Below the pieces are notes generated by a model. That model searched no databases and was not told the DNA's origin. It saw only the letters and a program-made list of their open reading frames with translations. A stretch of 64,000 nucleotides of DNA. It comes from an uncultured Oleispira sp. GTDB taxonomy: Bacteria > Pseudomonadota > Gammaproteobacteria > Pseudomonadales > Oceanobacteraceae. The stretch is from NCBI GenBank assembly GCA_913061415.1, contig CAJXUD010000001.1, forward strand, positions 1 through 64,000. The letters are read 5' to 3'. Below are positions 54,944 to 63,202 of the stretch, in pieces (the stretch's first letter is position 1; every line of letters starts with the position of its first letter). Made by a program: the position numbers and the translations under genes.

Positions 54944-56155
54944 GTGACCCGTTTGGCCTTAATAATCAGTTTCGTTTTGTTGTGTGCTTGCAGCCCTAAA
55001 GAGAAAGTAGCAGCACCGAGCAATGAGAACGCACCAGAGAAAATTGATACTAGCGCCTTCACGGCTCAGGTTGGGATAGTCGCCTATACCCGTTTATCGG
55101 ATGCGACTCAGGCGGCTCAGTCATTCGATAGCAAGCTTGCGTCATTTATGTACCATCCAAATCCAGTTAACCATACTGAGATTCAAGCTGCATGGCGCGT
55201 GGCTTATGATCGATTCTTAAATAGCCTGATCTTTTCATACCTTCCTATTCAAGATCCACCTGATTGGTACAGCCAAAAAATAGACTATAAACAGCTATTA
55301 ATGCAACTCGACAGCTGGCCAATTGAAGGCGGCTATATTGATTATATTGAAGGCTATCCGTATAGCGGAATCGTCAACGATCTAACCTTAGATATTAATG
55401 AAGAGAGCATTCGCGCTCAGCACGGCTTTACGGATCCGACCAATGCGAGCCTTGGGTATCACGCTATCGAGTTTATGCTGTGGGGCCATACCGGAAAGCG
55501 CCAATCACCTGATTTTTTTCCGCAAGATAATACCGCACCGATTCCGAGCAACGATAGCGACGCAATAACTGAAGTGGCCGAAAGCGACGTCAGTGCAGCA
55601 TTAGGAACTCAGGTTTTGCAGCCTCAGAACCATAATCGCCGTCGTCAATATACTCAGTTGCTCAGTGAGTTATTACAAAAAGACCTTCACCGTATTCAGC
55701 GCCGCTGGGAGCCAAGCAGTGGCTATTACGCTCAGCTATTACAGCAAAGTACTGATGAAGATATTTTACAAGCCGCCTTTATTGCAGCCCAAGAATTAAT
55801 CAAAATAGAGTTATTAGAGAAACGCTTTAGTTTAATGAGTTCTGAATTCAGCCAGAGCAGCCATCAAGATCTAATCGCTCTAATAGCCGCAATCGAACAG
55901 TGGTTTATGCCCACAGAGCCGGAGTTACAAGAAGCGAGCTTATTCTTTTTGATGCAGCAAAGTAATATGAGTATTGCAGAGGATTTTGCAGATTCGTTAC
56001 AGCAAAGCACCGCCTGCATTAACCGTCTTAGTACTGCGGCCGCTGAAACAGCCGCGACTAACTTAGATCAATGTAAGCAAGATGTTATCACCCTGCTTTC
56101 CAATCTAAGTCGGGGCGCAGGGTCTTTACAGGTAGTCCTGCCTAATTTAGATTAA
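54944..56155 (+). CDS. Imelysin-family (M75) lipoprotein
   Basis: The 403-residue product (GTG 54944, AAGGAG six bases upstream) has a lipoprotein signal ending LLCAC. The imelysin motif GxHxxE is present as LGYHAIEFMLWG (about 170-181), and two helical halves follow the M75 layout. Imelysins are exported proteins tied to iron acquisition, usually beside FTR1 or di-haem peroxidase genes; none is here. Protease activity of the family is doubted. The in-frame TTG at 54905 is an unlikely start. It converges on ubiI with 5 bases between stops. Confidence 0.87.
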   Translation: MTRLALIISFVLLCACSPKEKVAAPSNENAPEKIDTSAFTAQVGIVAYTRLSDATQAAQSFDSKLASFMYHPNPVNHTEIQAAWRVAYDRFLNSLIFSYLPIQDPPDWYSQKIDYKQLLMQLDSWPIEGGYIDYIEGYPYSGIVNDLTLDINEESIRAQHGFTDPTNASLGYHAIEFMLWGHTGKRQSPDFFPQDNTAPIPSNDSDAITEVAESDVSAALGTQVLQPQNHNRRRQYTQLLSELLQKDLHRIQRRWEPSSGYYAQLLQQSTDEDILQAAFIAAQELIKIELLEKRFSLMSSEFSQSSHQDLIALIAAIEQWFMPTEPELQEASLFFLMQQSNMSIAEDFADSLQQSTACINRLSTAAAETAATNLDQCKQDVITLLSNLSRGAGSLQVVLPNLD

Positions 56156-56160
56156 AACCG

Positions 56161-57420
56161 CTATTTCAAACCCATCGCTTGCATCACCACATGCTGCTTA
56201 ATGGCAGCAGCCTGATTAAACAAACGCATGCCTTGGTTTCGAAGTAATCGAATGATGGGCTGCTCGGCCGAGAATAAACGTTTGAAGCCTTCCATTGCAG
56301 CCATCATAAGTAAGTTATCTGCTTGGCGACGACGCTGATAGCGCTGCAAGCTAGACAGTTCACCCACTGGCAAGCCTAACGTGTGCGCGCGTAATATCTC
56401 TTCACTCAAGGCAGCAACATCTTTAAAGCCTAAATTCACCCCTTGGCCCGCCAGTGGGTGAATGGTATGAGCAGCATCGCCCACCAGCGCAATCCCCGGC
56501 ACTACGTAATTTTTAGCATGACGCTGACGCAATGGAAACGCGAAGCGAGGCCCAACGTTCAAGACCTTACCCAAACGATGTTCAAACGCTAAACCCAACT
56601 GAGTGCAAAAGTCTTCGTCATTTAAACTTAATAGCTGCTGGCATTCTTCATCGTTTGTCGACCAAACAATAGAACACATGCGGTCATGACTACCCGCTAG
56701 TGGTAAGAGTGCCAGCGGGCCTTCTGGACGAAAGCGCTGCCAGGCTGTTTCTTGATGAGATTGCTCTAACTCAATCGTTGCGACTAATGCTTGATGCTCA
56801 TAATCCCATTCACAGCTAGCAAATTCACCCCATTGCTTAACCCGAGATAAAGCCCCATCTGCACCAACCAATAACTCGGGCTTGAGCATTTTTCCAGAAG
56901 ATAAGAAAACGGGGGTTAAACCGTGCTCATCTTGGTTATCTATGTGCGTCACTGTTTCACGAATAATGTCGATATTATCGGCTTGCTCAGCAACCTGCTG
57001 TAGCGCCCATACGACTTCTCGATTCTCAACGATGGTGCCCAAACAAGGAACATGCAGTTCGTTCGCATTAAAATTCACTTCACCCGTACCATCCGCATCC
57101 CATACCGTCATCCCTTGATACGGTGACTTACGTGCTTGGGGTATTAACGGCCAAACCCCTAGCGAAGTTAATAAGGCTTCACTTTGAGCCGTAATGGCGC
57201 TCACACGCGTATCAAAATCGAAACAGCTAACATCTTCGGCAGAAGGTTGCTGCGCTTCGTTTGGCTCGATGAGCGCAACGGATATATCCGTATTGGCCAA
57301 GCCTGCGGCGAGTGCCGTACCCACCATACCACCACCGACGATGACTACTTGATAGCCTTGAGTTCGATAGTCTTGTTCTTGATAGCCTTGTTCTGGATTG
57401 CCTTGTTCTGAATTGCTCAT
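56161..57420 (-). CDS. ubiI: Ubiquinone flavin hydroxylase UbiI/VisC with repeat N-terminus
   Basis: The FAD monooxygenase acts in aerobic ubiquinone ring hydroxylation (C5 in E. coli UbiI). The dinucleotide motif VVIVGGGMVGTALAAGL begins only at about residue 25, because residues 2-23 are pentapeptide repeats (SNSEQ, GNPEQ, GYQEQ, DYRTQ) not seen in relatives. GDAAHTIHPLAGQGVNLG is the second FAD motif. It overlaps ubiH by 4 bases (ATGA) and lies downstream of it, as in Pseudomonas. Confidence 0.93.
   Translation of the reverse strand: MSNSEQGNPEQGYQEQDYRTQGYQVVIVGGGMVGTALAAGLANTDISVALIEPNEAQQPSAEDVSCFDFDTRVSAITAQSEALLTSLGVWPLIPQARKSPYQGMTVWDADGTGEVNFNANELHVPCLGTIVENREVVWALQQVAEQADNIDIIRETVTHIDNQDEHGLTPVFLSSGKMLKPELLVGADGALSRVKQWGEFASCEWDYEHQALVATIELEQSHQETAWQRFRPEGPLALLPLAGSHDRMCSIVWSTNDEECQQLLSLNDEDFCTQLGLAFEHRLGKVLNVGPRFAFPLRQRHAKNYVVPGIALVGDAAHTIHPLAGQGVNLGFKDVAALSEEILRAHTLGLPVGELSSLQRYQRRRQADNLLMMAAMEGFKRLFSAEQPIIRLLRNQGMRLFNQAAAIKQHVVMQAMGLK
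57358..57417 (-). repeat. Four 15-base units at the start of ubiI
   Basis: Units TTGAGTTCGATAGTC, TTGTTCTTGATAGCC, TTGTTCTGGATTGCC and TTGTTCTGAATTGCT (plus strand) follow one another from 57358 to 57417 and encode the pentapeptides before the FAD-binding domain. They also overlap the ubiH stop region, so copy number could vary without disturbing either frame. Confidence 0.85.
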
Positions 57421-58685
57421 GATAACGGTTCCATCTCTGTTCGAGACTGTGCGACCTTTGCCGCTGGCTGACCAAGACCCATTGCTTGGCGAGCAAATAA
57501 TTTACGCGCAGTCGGTGACAGGGCTAAACCTAATAAGCCCGCATCTCGGCTGCATCGTAATGCTGTATTTTTTTGACTGAATAAACGCGGTAATAAGTCA
57601 CTACCCAAAATGGTATTGCGTTGGTCGATTTTTTGTTGCTGATAATAGCGTTCAACCATCGGCCACTGCCCAATCGGCTGCTTATCGGCATAAGCTTGAT
57701 TAACGTGCTCTGCTAACGCTGTGGCATCACGCAAAGCAAGATTAAAACCTTGGCCTGCCACAGGGTGCAAACTGTGGGCAGCATTACCCAATAAGACTAC
57801 ATGGGGACGGATTTGCTCTTGCGCTTTAACTAGCGCTAGTGGATAGCTGGCTCGCTCACCCATAGCAGTAATACGGCCTGCACGATAGCCAAACGCCTGT
57901 TGCAAACGAGCAATCAAGGTGGCGTCATCGGCGGCCAGATACTCTTCAATCACATCGTTTGCTAAGGTCCAAACCACGGCGAACTCATCGTTCCCCAACG
58001 GTAATAAAGCAATCGGGCCCGCTTCGGTAAAACGTTCGTAGGCCCAATGTTCGTGGCTACGATCAATGCGCACGGAGGTAACCAGAGCATGGGTATTGTA
58101 GCTTTGCTGTTGTTGTTCAATTCCCAGCTGTTTCGCCAAATCGGAACGCCCACCATCCGCCATCACAACCAACTCGGCATTTAATACCTCACCACTGGCT
58201 AATGTTAGGCTAGCTTGTTGATTGTCGGTGATGGAAATTGCAGAAACTGATTGCGGCGCAAAAACAGTAATCTGTTGCGGCAGATTGGCCATCAATCCTT
58301 GGCCCAAGGCGCGGTTGCGAATGATGAAACCTAAAGCATCCACATTGGCATCCGTATTTTTGATATGCGTTTGACCAAAGCGACCTTGATCAGAGACTTG
58401 GATGTTATGAATGGCGCAAGCTGCCGCGTCTATTTTTGGCCAGATATCCAACTGACTGAAGATTTTTTGGGTGCCATAAGACAAGGCCGTCGCACGGCCA
58501 TCAAAACTTGGCGGCTGCTCGCTTGCTGAAGAGACTGCGTCTAATGCAGGTAATTCAAAGCGTTCTACCAGCGCAACGTTTAATCCTTGCTCAATACTAG
58601 CGGCGAGCAAATGAATAAGACTGAGTCCTGCCATGCCCGCGCCGATAATAACCACATCAAATTTTGCTGCTTTAGAAGCTGTCAT
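57417..58685 (-). CDS. ubiH: 2-octaprenyl-6-methoxyphenyl hydroxylase
   Basis: The 422-residue FAD monooxygenase hydroxylates C1 of the ubiquinone ring precursor. The N-terminus VVIIGAGMAGLSLIHLLA is the FAD motif, with NAAHSLHPVAGQGFNL as the second; the middle holds ALSYGTQKIF and the DG signature VMADGGRSDLAKQLG. It follows pepP after 17 bases and is 4-base coupled to ubiI, the standard pepP-ubiH-ubiI order. The symbol rests on order as well as sequence, since UbiH, UbiF and UbiI are close paralogues. Confidence 0.94.
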   Translation of the reverse strand: MTASKAAKFDVVIIGAGMAGLSLIHLLAASIEQGLNVALVERFELPALDAVSSASEQPPSFDGRATALSYGTQKIFSQLDIWPKIDAAACAIHNIQVSDQGRFGQTHIKNTDANVDALGFIIRNRALGQGLMANLPQQITVFAPQSVSAISITDNQQASLTLASGEVLNAELVVMADGGRSDLAKQLGIEQQQQSYNTHALVTSVRIDRSHEHWAYERFTEAGPIALLPLGNDEFAVVWTLANDVIEEYLAADDATLIARLQQAFGYRAGRITAMGERASYPLALVKAQEQIRPHVVLLGNAAHSLHPVAGQGFNLALRDATALAEHVNQAYADKQPIGQWPMVERYYQQQKIDQRNTILGSDLLPRLFSQKNTALRCSRDAGLLGLALSPTARKLFARQAMGLGQPAAKVAQSRTEMEPLS

Positions 58686-58702
58686 ACTACTGCCATCGCT
58701 CG

Positions 58703-60016
58703 CTAGTTGTTCATTAAGGCTTCAATTTCAGCCACCGTTTTGGGGACTTTATGACTGAGAATATGGCAGCCATCTTCGGTTACTACGACATCATCTTCAA
58801 TTCGGATGCCAATGCCGCGCCAGCGAACATCAACCTCTTCACAATCTGGGGCAACGTATAAACCAGGCTCTACGGTTAAAACCATGCCCGGTTTTAAAGG
58901 ACGCCATTCTTTGTTAATGCGATATTCGCCCACATCATGTACATCCATTCCTAGCCAGTGGCCAGTGCGATGCATGTAGAATTCACGATAGCTTTCGTCT
59001 TCAATCAACTGCTGAACATCACCTTTCAATAAGCCAAGTTCCACTAAACCTGTCACTAATACTTCAACGGCGGCTTCATGACCGGCATTCCAGTTATTGC
59101 CGGGCTTCACTTGTTCTATCGCAGCCAACTGAGCGTTTAATACCAGCTCATATAAGGCTTTTTGTTCTGGGCTGAAGGTACCATTTACTGGGAAGGTACG
59201 CGTAATATCCGCCGCGTAATAATCCAGCTCGCAACCGGCATCAATTAAGATAAGGCTGCCATCTTCAATCATCATATCGTTATTGGTGTAATGCAATATA
59301 CAAGCATTTTCACCGCCACCCACAATGGAAGGATAGGCTGGCCAGCGACTACCTTCGCGCATAAATTCATGCACGATGTCGGCTTCTAGCTGATATTCAA
59401 AACAACCAGGCTTGGCATTTTTCATCGCTCGACAATGAGCCGCTGCAGAAATATCCGCGGCTTTTTGCATCATGGCAATTTCAGCGGGGGATTTGATCAA
59501 TCGCATTTCATGTAGCAAATGGCCAAGTACCGAATATTCATGGGGTACTTCAGCGCCTTTACGCACCATGGCTTTAACTTTATTAACCCAATGCAATAAT
59601 TGGCTATCGAACTGACTATTAGCCCCCATTTCGGTATAGATGCGGCTTTTACCTTCCAGCAAACCCGGCATCACCGATTCTAAGGCCTCGATCGGATACG
59701 CTTCGTCCGCAAAGAAATCACGTGCAGCACCTTCAGGGCCAGTACGGCGACCTGTCCAGATTTCGAGCGCAGGATCTTTGTCTTCACAGAATAAAATGTA
59801 TTCACCTTGCTCGCGGCCTGGAATCAGCACCAAGCAGGCATTCGCCTCGGCAAAGCCCGACAGGTAATAAAAATCACTGTCTTGGCGAAACGGGTGTTCA
59901 ACATCGCGATTACGCACGGTTTCAATTGCAGTCGGCACAATTGCGATACTGTTTTCCGTCATCTGAGCCATAAGCTGCTGACGACGTTGGCTATATTCTG
60001 TTTGAGCAAGTTTCAT
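58703..60016 (-). CDS. pepP: Xaa-Pro aminopeptidase P
   Basis: The 437-residue metallopeptidase removes N-terminal residues before proline. It has a creatinase-like N-domain (about 1-170) and the M24 pita-bread domain with metal ligands in LIDAGCELDYYAADIT, HRTGHWLGMDVHDVG, LTVEPGLY and GIRIEDDVVV. ATG 60016 with AGGAAG five bases upstream is preferred over an in-frame start at 60046. It lies 122 bases downstream of ygfB in the conserved ygfB-pepP-ubiH-ubiI run. Confidence 0.96.
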   Translation of the reverse strand: MKLAQTEYSQRRQQLMAQMTENSIAIVPTAIETVRNRDVEHPFRQDSDFYYLSGFAEANACLVLIPGREQGEYILFCEDKDPALEIWTGRRTGPEGAARDFFADEAYPIEALESVMPGLLEGKSRIYTEMGANSQFDSQLLHWVNKVKAMVRKGAEVPHEYSVLGHLLHEMRLIKSPAEIAMMQKAADISAAAHCRAMKNAKPGCFEYQLEADIVHEFMREGSRWPAYPSIVGGGENACILHYTNNDMMIEDGSLILIDAGCELDYYAADITRTFPVNGTFSPEQKALYELVLNAQLAAIEQVKPGNNWNAGHEAAVEVLVTGLVELGLLKGDVQQLIEDESYREFYMHRTGHWLGMDVHDVGEYRINKEWRPLKPGMVLTVEPGLYVAPDCEEVDVRWRGIGIRIEDDVVVTEDGCHILSHKVPKTVAEIEALMNN

Positions 60017-60112
60017 TGAGCTTCCTTTACGAACTTTCTCTATCAAATTAGGCTAGCAATGTGGCTTATCAAGCTGGGCTAGCAAATTAATCGATCTGGT
60101 TTTTACCATCTG

Positions 60113-60151
60113 TTTAATGCATCTATTTAATGCATCGATTAATGCAATTGA
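60113..60151. repeat. 13-base tandem repeat at the 3' end of ygfB
   Basis: TTTAATGCATCTA (60113-60125) and TTTAATGCATCGA (60126-60138) adjoin TTAATGCAATTGA (60139-60151), which contains the ygfB stop and last codons. The two extra units look like duplications of the gene end into the intergenic space. A pair of GGCTAGCAA copies sits just before (60050-60090). Confidence 0.8.
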
Positions 60152-60741
60152 TTCGGTGTTGAAGATTCATTGTCATCGATTATTTTAGGTTCACCCGCTT
60201 CAGGTTCATTGAACGCTAAAAATACCGTCAATGCTGCAACTCGTGCATGTTCGATTAGCTCATGAAGTAAGTCTTCGCTATCTTCTGGGCTATCGTCTGC
60301 GGTGAGTTCAACCTGACTAAATGCATCAAAATGCTGCAAAACTTCTTTGGTTTCGTCATCCAGCTTGCCACTGATTTTCCCGGCCGCGCCAAATCCATCA
60401 AGAAAGCCCTTGCACCACTGCGCCATCGCATCGACTTGCTGGCTGAGCTCGGCGTCATCACTTTCAGGCAAGAATAACGTGAAGTTCATACTCTCACTTT
60501 CTAGCCCGTGTAAAACCCAACCATAAAAAACCGTCATCAAACTTTGTACTGGTTTTGGTAAGGCTTCTGGGGTTTCTAAATAGTTTTCTGCTTCTACTTG
60601 CCACTGGGCATCGGCCAAGCGAGCACCCGTGCTCAAATAACCCGTCAGCCAGCCATGAAGGCCAGAAGGTGAACCAAGGGCATTAATTGCCACCATGGCG
60701 TTAGCAAATTGATGAAAGGGAATCGATATATTCTTCTGCAT
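60139..60741 (-). CDS. ygfB: UPF0149 family protein YgfB
   Basis: The 200-residue helical protein matches UPF0149: PSGLHGWLTGYLSTGARL near the start, then WCKGFLDGFG and ELIEHARVAALTVFL. YgfB homologues occur upstream of pepP in most gammaproteobacteria; in Pseudomonas aeruginosa a YgfB protein has been reported to affect beta-lactam resistance. The biochemical role here is unknown. It is divergent from the TIGR02449 gene. Confidence 0.93.
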   Translation of the reverse strand: MQKNISIPFHQFANAMVAINALGSPSGLHGWLTGYLSTGARLADAQWQVEAENYLETPEALPKPVQSLMTVFYGWVLHGLESESMNFTLFLPESDDAELSQQVDAMAQWCKGFLDGFGAAGKISGKLDDETKEVLQHFDAFSQVELTADDSPEDSEDLLHELIEHARVAALTVFLAFNEPEAGEPKIIDDNESSTPNQLH

Positions 60742-60867
60742 GAGGTATCTTATTTACAAATAAAAGTATTGCGTAGAGTTTAGCATGAAAGATGGGCGCA
60801 TTAATCCCCTCTAATGCCTCGGTTTCTCTACTCTTTTACGAACAAAGTAATATAAAGATACTGACAC

Positions 60868-61080
60868 ATGAAAGAACTCGACCTAACCAGCTTACAACGT
60901 AATATGGATAAGCTCATTTTAGTGAATACTGAATTGCGGCAACAAGCGACTGCTATGAAAATATCAGAGGCTCGTTGGCAAGCCGAACGAGGTAAATTAA
61001 TGCAGCAAAATGACATTGCACGCCGCAAAGTCAACGAAATGATTGAGCGTTTGCAACTCTTGGAGCGAAACAGTGGCTAA
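60868..61080 (+). CDS. TIGR02449 small coiled-coil protein
   Basis: The 70-residue protein is almost wholly predicted coiled coil, with heptad leucines through LTSLQRNMDKLILVNTEL and INERLQLLERN-like spacing at the end. Members of TIGR02449 are found next to zapA in gammaproteobacteria and recall ZapB-like cell-division coiled coils; function is not proven. Its stop overlaps the GTG start of zapA by 8 bases, so the two are translated together. Confidence 0.9.
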   Translation: MKELDLTSLQRNMDKLILVNTELRQQATAMKISEARWQAERGKLMQQNDIARRKVNEMIERLQLLERNSG

Positions 61081-61387
61081 TACAACCAATACTCTAACGG
61101 TTTCAATTTTAGAGCGAGAGTTTCGGGTTAACTGCCCAGCAGACAGCCAAGATGAGCTAACCTGCGCAGCAAAGTTGCTAGATGATAAAATGCGTGAGAT
61201 CAGAAATGCCAGTAATACTTCTGGCAAAGTTCTGGGTACCGATCGCATTGCTGTAATTGCCGCATTAAATATTGCGCATCAATTACAACAACTGCAACGC
61301 CAGCAAGCTTTAGTATCAGAAGAGATTGGACGCATTGATGAGCGCCTTGAAGAAGCGCTTATGGCTGATGTTCAGCTTGAACTGTAA
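61073..61387 (+). CDS. zapA: Cell division protein ZapA
   Basis: ZapA bundles FtsZ filaments at midcell. The 104-residue protein (GTG 61073, TGGAG eight bases upstream) has NTLTVSILEREFRVNCP, the N-terminal globular part, RIAVIAALNIAHQLQQL and a C-terminal coiled coil (about 70-100). The frame extends to 61043, but that part lies inside the TIGR02449 gene and lacks similarity. It is followed by 6S RNA and ygfA, the usual gammaproteobacterial arrangement. Confidence 0.95.
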   Translation: MANTTNTLTVSILEREFRVNCPADSQDELTCAAKLLDDKMREIRNASNTSGKVLGTDRIAVIAALNIAHQLQQLQRQQALVSEEIGRIDERLEEALMADVQLEL

Positions 61388-61452
61388 TTTGAAACAACAA
61401 ATAATTATAATTTTTAACACGCTTTCAAGTTTAAAATTGCTATACTGACATC

Positions 61453-61632
61453 GCTCCCTAGGGTGTTTGCCAGTCTATAAAGACCTCGAGCCGATGCTTA
61501 ATACCCTGGAGGGTTATCGTATTATTGTGCGTATGTCCGCCTGTCGGAAAACCTAATATAGTGCCTAGCCCACCACCCTTGAACCTTGGGTTCAAGGCCT
61601 TTATTCTTGACAGCGGCACAATGGGGAGCTCC
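61453..61632 (+). ncRNA. ssrS: 6S RNA
   Basis: The sequence holds the 6S landmarks in order: GCTCCCTAGGGTGTTTGCC at the 5' end, GAGCCGATGCTTAATACC, the conserved hairpin CTTGAACCTTGGGTTCAAGG, CAGCGGCA and the closing ATGGGGAGC, which pairs with GCTCCCTA. 6S RNA mimics an open promoter and sequesters sigma70 RNA polymerase in stationary phase. An extended -10, TGCTATACT (61438-61446), sits just upstream. Position between zapA and ygfA is canonical. Ends are estimated to a few bases. Confidence 0.92.
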
Positions 61633-61697
61633 AATTTATTTCTTCTGCAAGCCTCTTATCTAGCCAGCATTTAGAACGCCAGCAAGACAAACGTCTA

Positions 61698-62243
61698 TTG
61701 CGCAAAAAAATGCGCGCGGCTCGTAATAACTTAACGCGATCTCAACAACATCACGCAGCAATCGGGCTTAAAAAGCACTTTAATCAGCACCCTAGTTTCA
61801 AATACGTAAAATCTCTTGCGATTTACTTGCCCAATGATGGCGAAGTGAATACTAATCTTGCCATCAAGCAAGCATGGAAGCATGGCCAACATGTTTATCT
61901 GCCTGTATTAGACCCGATCAGAAAAGGCTTTTTGTGGTTTGTGGAATATAAGCCGAATAGCCGCATGCGCCATAATCGTTTTGGCATTGCCGAACCCGAT
62001 CCTAGATTTAATAAGCGTATAAATACAAAGTTTTTGCAGGTGGTTGGTTTACCCCTAGTCGCTTTTGATCGTGATGGTAATCGATTAGGTATGGGCGGTG
62101 GATTCTACGATCGTAGTTTTGAATTTTGCCGGCAATCAAGCATCAAACCAAAACTATTTGGCTTGGCGCATCGTTGTCAGCAAGTGAATGAACTGCCATT
62201 AGAAAGCTGGGATATTCAACTGGAAGGTATTATCTCTGTTTAG
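61698..62243 (+). CDS. ygfA: 5-formyltetrahydrofolate cyclo-ligase
   Basis: The enzyme converts 5-formyl-THF to 5,10-methenyl-THF with ATP. Visible are KKMRAARNNLT near the start, AIYLPNDGEVNT, and the ATP-binding GNRLGMGGGFYDRSF (about 130-145). The start is uncertain: TTG 61698 has no good ribosome binding site and ATG 61710 would cut conserved residues. The frame is open back to 61611, inside 6S RNA, with a possible non-standard ATT at 61638 placed 9 bases after the GGGGAG that ends 6S. It follows ssrS as in most gammaproteobacteria. Confidence 0.9.
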   Translation: MRKKMRAARNNLTRSQQHHAAIGLKKHFNQHPSFKYVKSLAIYLPNDGEVNTNLAIKQAWKHGQHVYLPVLDPIRKGFLWFVEYKPNSRMRHNRFGIAEPDPRFNKRINTKFLQVVGLPLVAFDRDGNRLGMGGGFYDRSFEFCRQSSIKPKLFGLAHRCQQVNELPLESWDIQLEGIISV

Positions 62244-62368
62244 CGGATCAGGTTTTCGCTAACAATCATTCCGGTTTGAGCCACATCGGGTGCCATGAAC
62301 CCTGTTAATAAAGCACCCAGCGCAACCAAGCATGCCAATAAGACTAAGGTATCCGGTTTACTGTTCAT
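62240..62368 (-). CDS. 42-residue single-pass membrane protein
   Basis: A short frame starts at ATG 62368 after TTGGGGA and encodes MNSKPDTLVLLACLVALGAL, then LTGFMAPDVAQTGMIVSENL and IR. The hydrophobic stretch (about 8-25) is a good single membrane helix. A ribosome binding site at proper spacing and a stop that overlaps the ygfA stop by 4 bases support it. No family is recognised. The 295 bases upstream of it (62369-62663) hold no other convincing feature. Confidence 0.6.
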   Translation of the reverse strand: MNSKPDTLVLLACLVALGALLTGFMAPDVAQTGMIVSENLIR

Positions 62369-62663
62369 TTTTTCCCCAATTAGACAGATCATCTATCTTT
62401 CTGCTAATGCCAGCCAGATATTTTTTATTATTACGCATTCAAATATGACCTCACGATAAGATGAGATAAAGACGCGGAGTTAAGACTCTCGCTTTCTTCT
62501 AAATTGCTTGAATGCTGGTATGGTATTAGACGCTTATTTTATTATTTTCATGCTGTCGTAATACTTAAGTGCCATTATCATTATTCCAAAAGCTTTTTCA
62601 AGTCCCAATATAAGGATATAGCGACTGCCTCACACTTGGCAGGTACTCGTCGGTTAGGAAAAG

Positions 62664-63140
62664 CTAGCGAGGATTAAGTTTCTCGATATCAATCGCCAAA
62701 CTATTGCTCTCATGATTCATCTGGCGAATAAGCTCTGCAGTATCAAGCAGGGTATTTGAACTTAGAATGAGTCCTTTCTTGACCTCCCAGAAGGATACCG
62801 CTGAAAACGTAACGACGTTAGCGCTAGGTTTGAATCCAAACATGGGTTTTACTAACGTGCCGCAAAAAGAAGATTGTGTAACAACTCGATTCCCTTCAGC
62901 AATGATGTCTTCTCGCATCACCTCAAAGTCTTCCATCGAGTCTCGTATATTCTGCATCACCTTAGCAGCCATATCATATTCTAAAGGTTGGTTAAGCAAA
63001 CTCACATGATATTTAAAATCTCGACGAACCAGGTTTTTAGCCAGATTAAAACGACCTTGCTGCCAAGTCAGCGTAATGAACTGCTCAACTAATTTTTTAT
63101 TCTGTTCCAAGCTATTATTGTTTTCTATTGCTGTGGACAT
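62664..63140 (-). CDS. NTF2-like (SnoaL-type) protein
   Basis: The 158-residue protein shows the cone-shaped NTF2-like pattern: QNKKLVEQFITLTWQQG, DFKYHVSLLNQPLEYD, then strands around RVVTQSSFCGTL and VVTFSAVSFWEVKKGLI. SnoaL-type members are polyketide cyclases or small hydrolases; many are orphan proteins and the catalytic residues are not obvious here. It stands alone, with a GGGGTAG-like site before ATG 63140. Confidence 0.78.
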   Translation of the reverse strand: MSTAIENNNSLEQNKKLVEQFITLTWQQGRFNLAKNLVRRDFKYHVSLLNQPLEYDMAAKVMQNIRDSMEDFEVMREDIIAEGNRVVTQSSFCGTLVKPMFGFKPSANVVTFSAVSFWEVKKGLILSSNTLLDTAELIRQMNHESNSLAIDIEKLNPR

Positions 63141-63202
63141 AGAACTACCCCAAAGGTATGGAAGGTAAGAGCCTGTTTATAGCTCCCCTTAATATCAATC
63201 AT

